Shown here in pieces: positions 22,388-23,517 of a stretch of 23,517 nucleotides of DNA. The stretch is from positions 1 to 23,517 of the IMG/VR virus record IMGVR_UViG_3300009085_000087; one strand, 5' to 3'. The notes beneath the pieces were generated by a model. It made no database searches. It was not told the DNA's origin and worked only from the letters and a program-made list of their open reading frames with translations. The stretch comes from a virus. Made by a program: the position numbers and the translations under genes. Numbering within the stretch: the stretch's first letter is position 1; the number at the start of each line of letters is the position of its first letter.

Positions 22388-22816
22388 TCAGTCTCCTATG
22401 TATTGGAACAGGTACACCACGTCGGGTGTGCCGTACTCAGGTCGCCACAGCGTAGGGGCGAACACCTTGTTGAACTTCTTCGTGTTCACGACGCTGAAGC
22501 CGGCGCTGATCCACACGTGCTCGACAGTGCTGAAGCAATCCAGCTCGATGCCCTTGTACCACAGCGTGCGGCACAGGTCCACCACGGCGGTCGCCACATG
22601 CGCACCCCCGGCACCAGAGGCACGGAACACGCCGGTCACCTCGACTCGCCCCTTGTGCAGGCGCTTCAGGCAGCAGTACGCGTCGATGTCTGGGAAGTAC
22701 CACGGGTCACCCTCGGGGTGGAACGTGAGGCCCCACGCCTTCTCAGGGAACGTGCGGCGGAAGTCCTGCAGCGCCATCTGGTACTTCGCTTGGCTGATAC
22801 TCGTTGCGAAAATCAT
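22388..22816 (-). CDS. GNAT-like protein next to helicase
   Basis: A 142-residue protein with GRVEVTGVFRASGAGGAHVA (57-76), which resembles the strand-turn-helix of GNAT motif A, then LDCFSTVEHVWISAGFSVVNTKKFNK, which resembles the end of the fold (the Y/W...GF strand). A W-rich region follows (TLWRPEYGTPDVVYLF). It may acylate or bind an acyl-CoA-like ligand. The motif is degenerate, so loss of catalysis is possible. The start ATG 22816 shares ATGA with the helicase stop. Longer in-frame starts would lie inside the helicase gene without support. Confidence 0.55.
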   Translation of the reverse strand: MIFATSISQAKYQMALQDFRRTFPEKAWGLTFHPEGDPWYFPDIDAYCCLKRLHKGRVEVTGVFRASGAGGAHVATAVVDLCRTLWYKGIELDCFSTVEHVWISAGFSVVNTKKFNKVFAPTLWRPEYGTPDVVYLFQYIGD

Positions 22817-23517
22817 TGTGGTGCTCCATCGTTGAACACGCAGCGTGCGCCGTCGAAGTACAATTCCGACTGGAAGCACGAGGGCTTGCCCGGGGCTGCG
22901 AATTTATTCTTCGGGGAACTCAGGCCACGGATGGTCTGAGCGTCTGGGTTGTCGAGCGATCCCATCATGAGGATCACGTCGGTCGCGCCTTGGATGCCGG
23001 TCTTGGAATCCTTCAGGGCGGAGTACGGTGGGTACAGCATGTTCCCACCCTCGACGCTGATCTGTACGGTGGCGAGGCCAATGCAGTCATGCCGCACCAT
23101 AAGCTCGCGCCACTCCTGCCATATCTGCTCGACCGCGTCGGCCTTGTTGCCACCCACGGCGGCGCTGCTCAGCCTGAAGTTCCCGAGCATGTCAGCCACC
23201 ACGATGCTAGGCCGCTGCGCCTCGATCACTTGCTCGATCTGGGCGAGCGATGCGCCGTGCATGTCCTTCACTCGGATGAGGTCCGGGATGCCGCCGATGG
23301 CGTCGGTGTACGCCTGCACGAGTTCGCCAGCGTTGCTCATGCTGATGATCTCGTTCAGGTCCTTCCCGAGCGCGGCCTGATAGATGCGCGGGATGATGCG
23401 CTTGCCTGAGCCTTCGTTGTTCAGCCACAGGATCGGGCGCTCGTTCCCGTACATCTGCACCACCTGCGGAGCGAAGTCCGTGAGGATGCTCGATATGAAT
23501 GACGTCTTGCCCTTGTC
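22813..23517 (-). CDS. DnaB/RecA-type replicative helicase (5' end outside window)
   Basis: The visible 234 residues enter at the P-loop: DKGKTSF is the end of a Walker A motif whose first Gly lies beyond the right edge. They continue with WLNNEGSGK (a Glu at the usual catalytic position after strand 2), PSIVVADM (Walker B, D109 of the fragment), GLATVQIS (the sensor Gln) and GLSSPKNKF (a basic finger-like segment). This is the SF4 replicative helicase core. A primase part, if any, would be out of the window. It is the first visible gene of the replication cluster. The stop shares ATGA with the next gene. Confidence 0.87.
   Translation of the reverse strand, partial: DKGKTSFISSILTDFAPQVVQMYGNERPILWLNNEGSGKRIIPRIYQAALGKDLNEIISMSNAGELVQAYTDAIGGIPDLIRVKDMHGASLAQIEQVIEAQRPSIVVADMLGNFRLSSAAVGGNKADAVEQIWQEWRELMVRHDCIGLATVQISVEGGNMLYPPYSALKDSKTGIQGATDVILMMGSLDNPDAQTIRGLSSPKNKFAAPGKPSCFQSELYFDGARCVFNDGAPQ

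Noticed and set aside
21620-22939. 439-aa plus-strand open frame opposite ligase and the GNAT-like gene
   Set aside because: It spans three confident minus-strand genes, is Ser/Arg-rich without recognisable motifs and no plus-strand gene is otherwise supported.

Overview
The window is part of the genome of a lytic, T7-like podovirus with GC-rich DNA. Every gene I can support lies on the minus strand, so the transcript runs from the right edge (23517) to the left edge (1). The hallmarks are a single-subunit T7-type RNA polymerase, a family A DNA polymerase, and a full T7-type head and tail set: portal, scaffold, capsid, tail tubular proteins A and B, and internal virion proteins. The RNA polymerase gene sits after the replication genes and just before the head genes, and an internal virion protein carries a C-terminal lysozyme-like domain. 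Both features point to the phiKMV-like branch of the Autographiviridae rather than to T7 itself. The base composition suggests a GC-rich Gram-negative host; I cannot name the species.

Layout in transcription order. (1) Replication and DNA processing, 23517-14106: DnaB/RecA-type helicase (cut by the window edge), a GNAT-like protein, ATP-dependent DNA ligase, an HNH-AP2 homing-type endonuclease, a 54-aa protein, DNA polymerase, a 27-aa membrane micropeptide, an SSB-like protein, a 5'-3' exonuclease, a nucleotidyltransferase-like protein, endonuclease VII, an RNase H-fold exonuclease with a zinc ribbon, a predicted dATP/dGTP diphosphohydrolase and a 62-aa protein. (2) RNA polymerase, 14103-11641. 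(3) A 154-base gap (11487-11640) holding a perfect 12-bp inverted repeat, the only sizeable non-coding stretch. (4) Head and tail module, 11486-1: two small proteins and a GNAT-like protein, portal, scaffold, a 64-aa protein, capsid, a strong intrinsic terminator, tail tubular A and B, a cupin, two internal virion proteins and the start of a third.

Genes are packed with almost no spacing. Many neighbours share an ATGA stop/start overlap, so translational coupling is probably widespread.

The most striking observation is in the SSB-like gene (start 18417). Its zero frame ends in a proline/alanine-rich tail with no acidic tip. The -1 frame of the same 3' end finishes exactly with FDDDIPF-stop, identical to the last residues of bacterial SSB (E. 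coli SSB ends MDFDDDIPF). A perfect X XXY YYZ slippery heptamer, C CCT TTT (17569-17563), sits in the right phase to join the two frames. I infer a programmed -1 ribosomal frameshift that makes a tailed SSB. The zero-frame stop overlaps the start of the exonuclease gene, which has no visible ribosome binding site, so the frame choice could also set exonuclease output. An unrecorded base in the C4T4 run is the main alternative. Lysis genes, tail fibres and early genes are not in the window.
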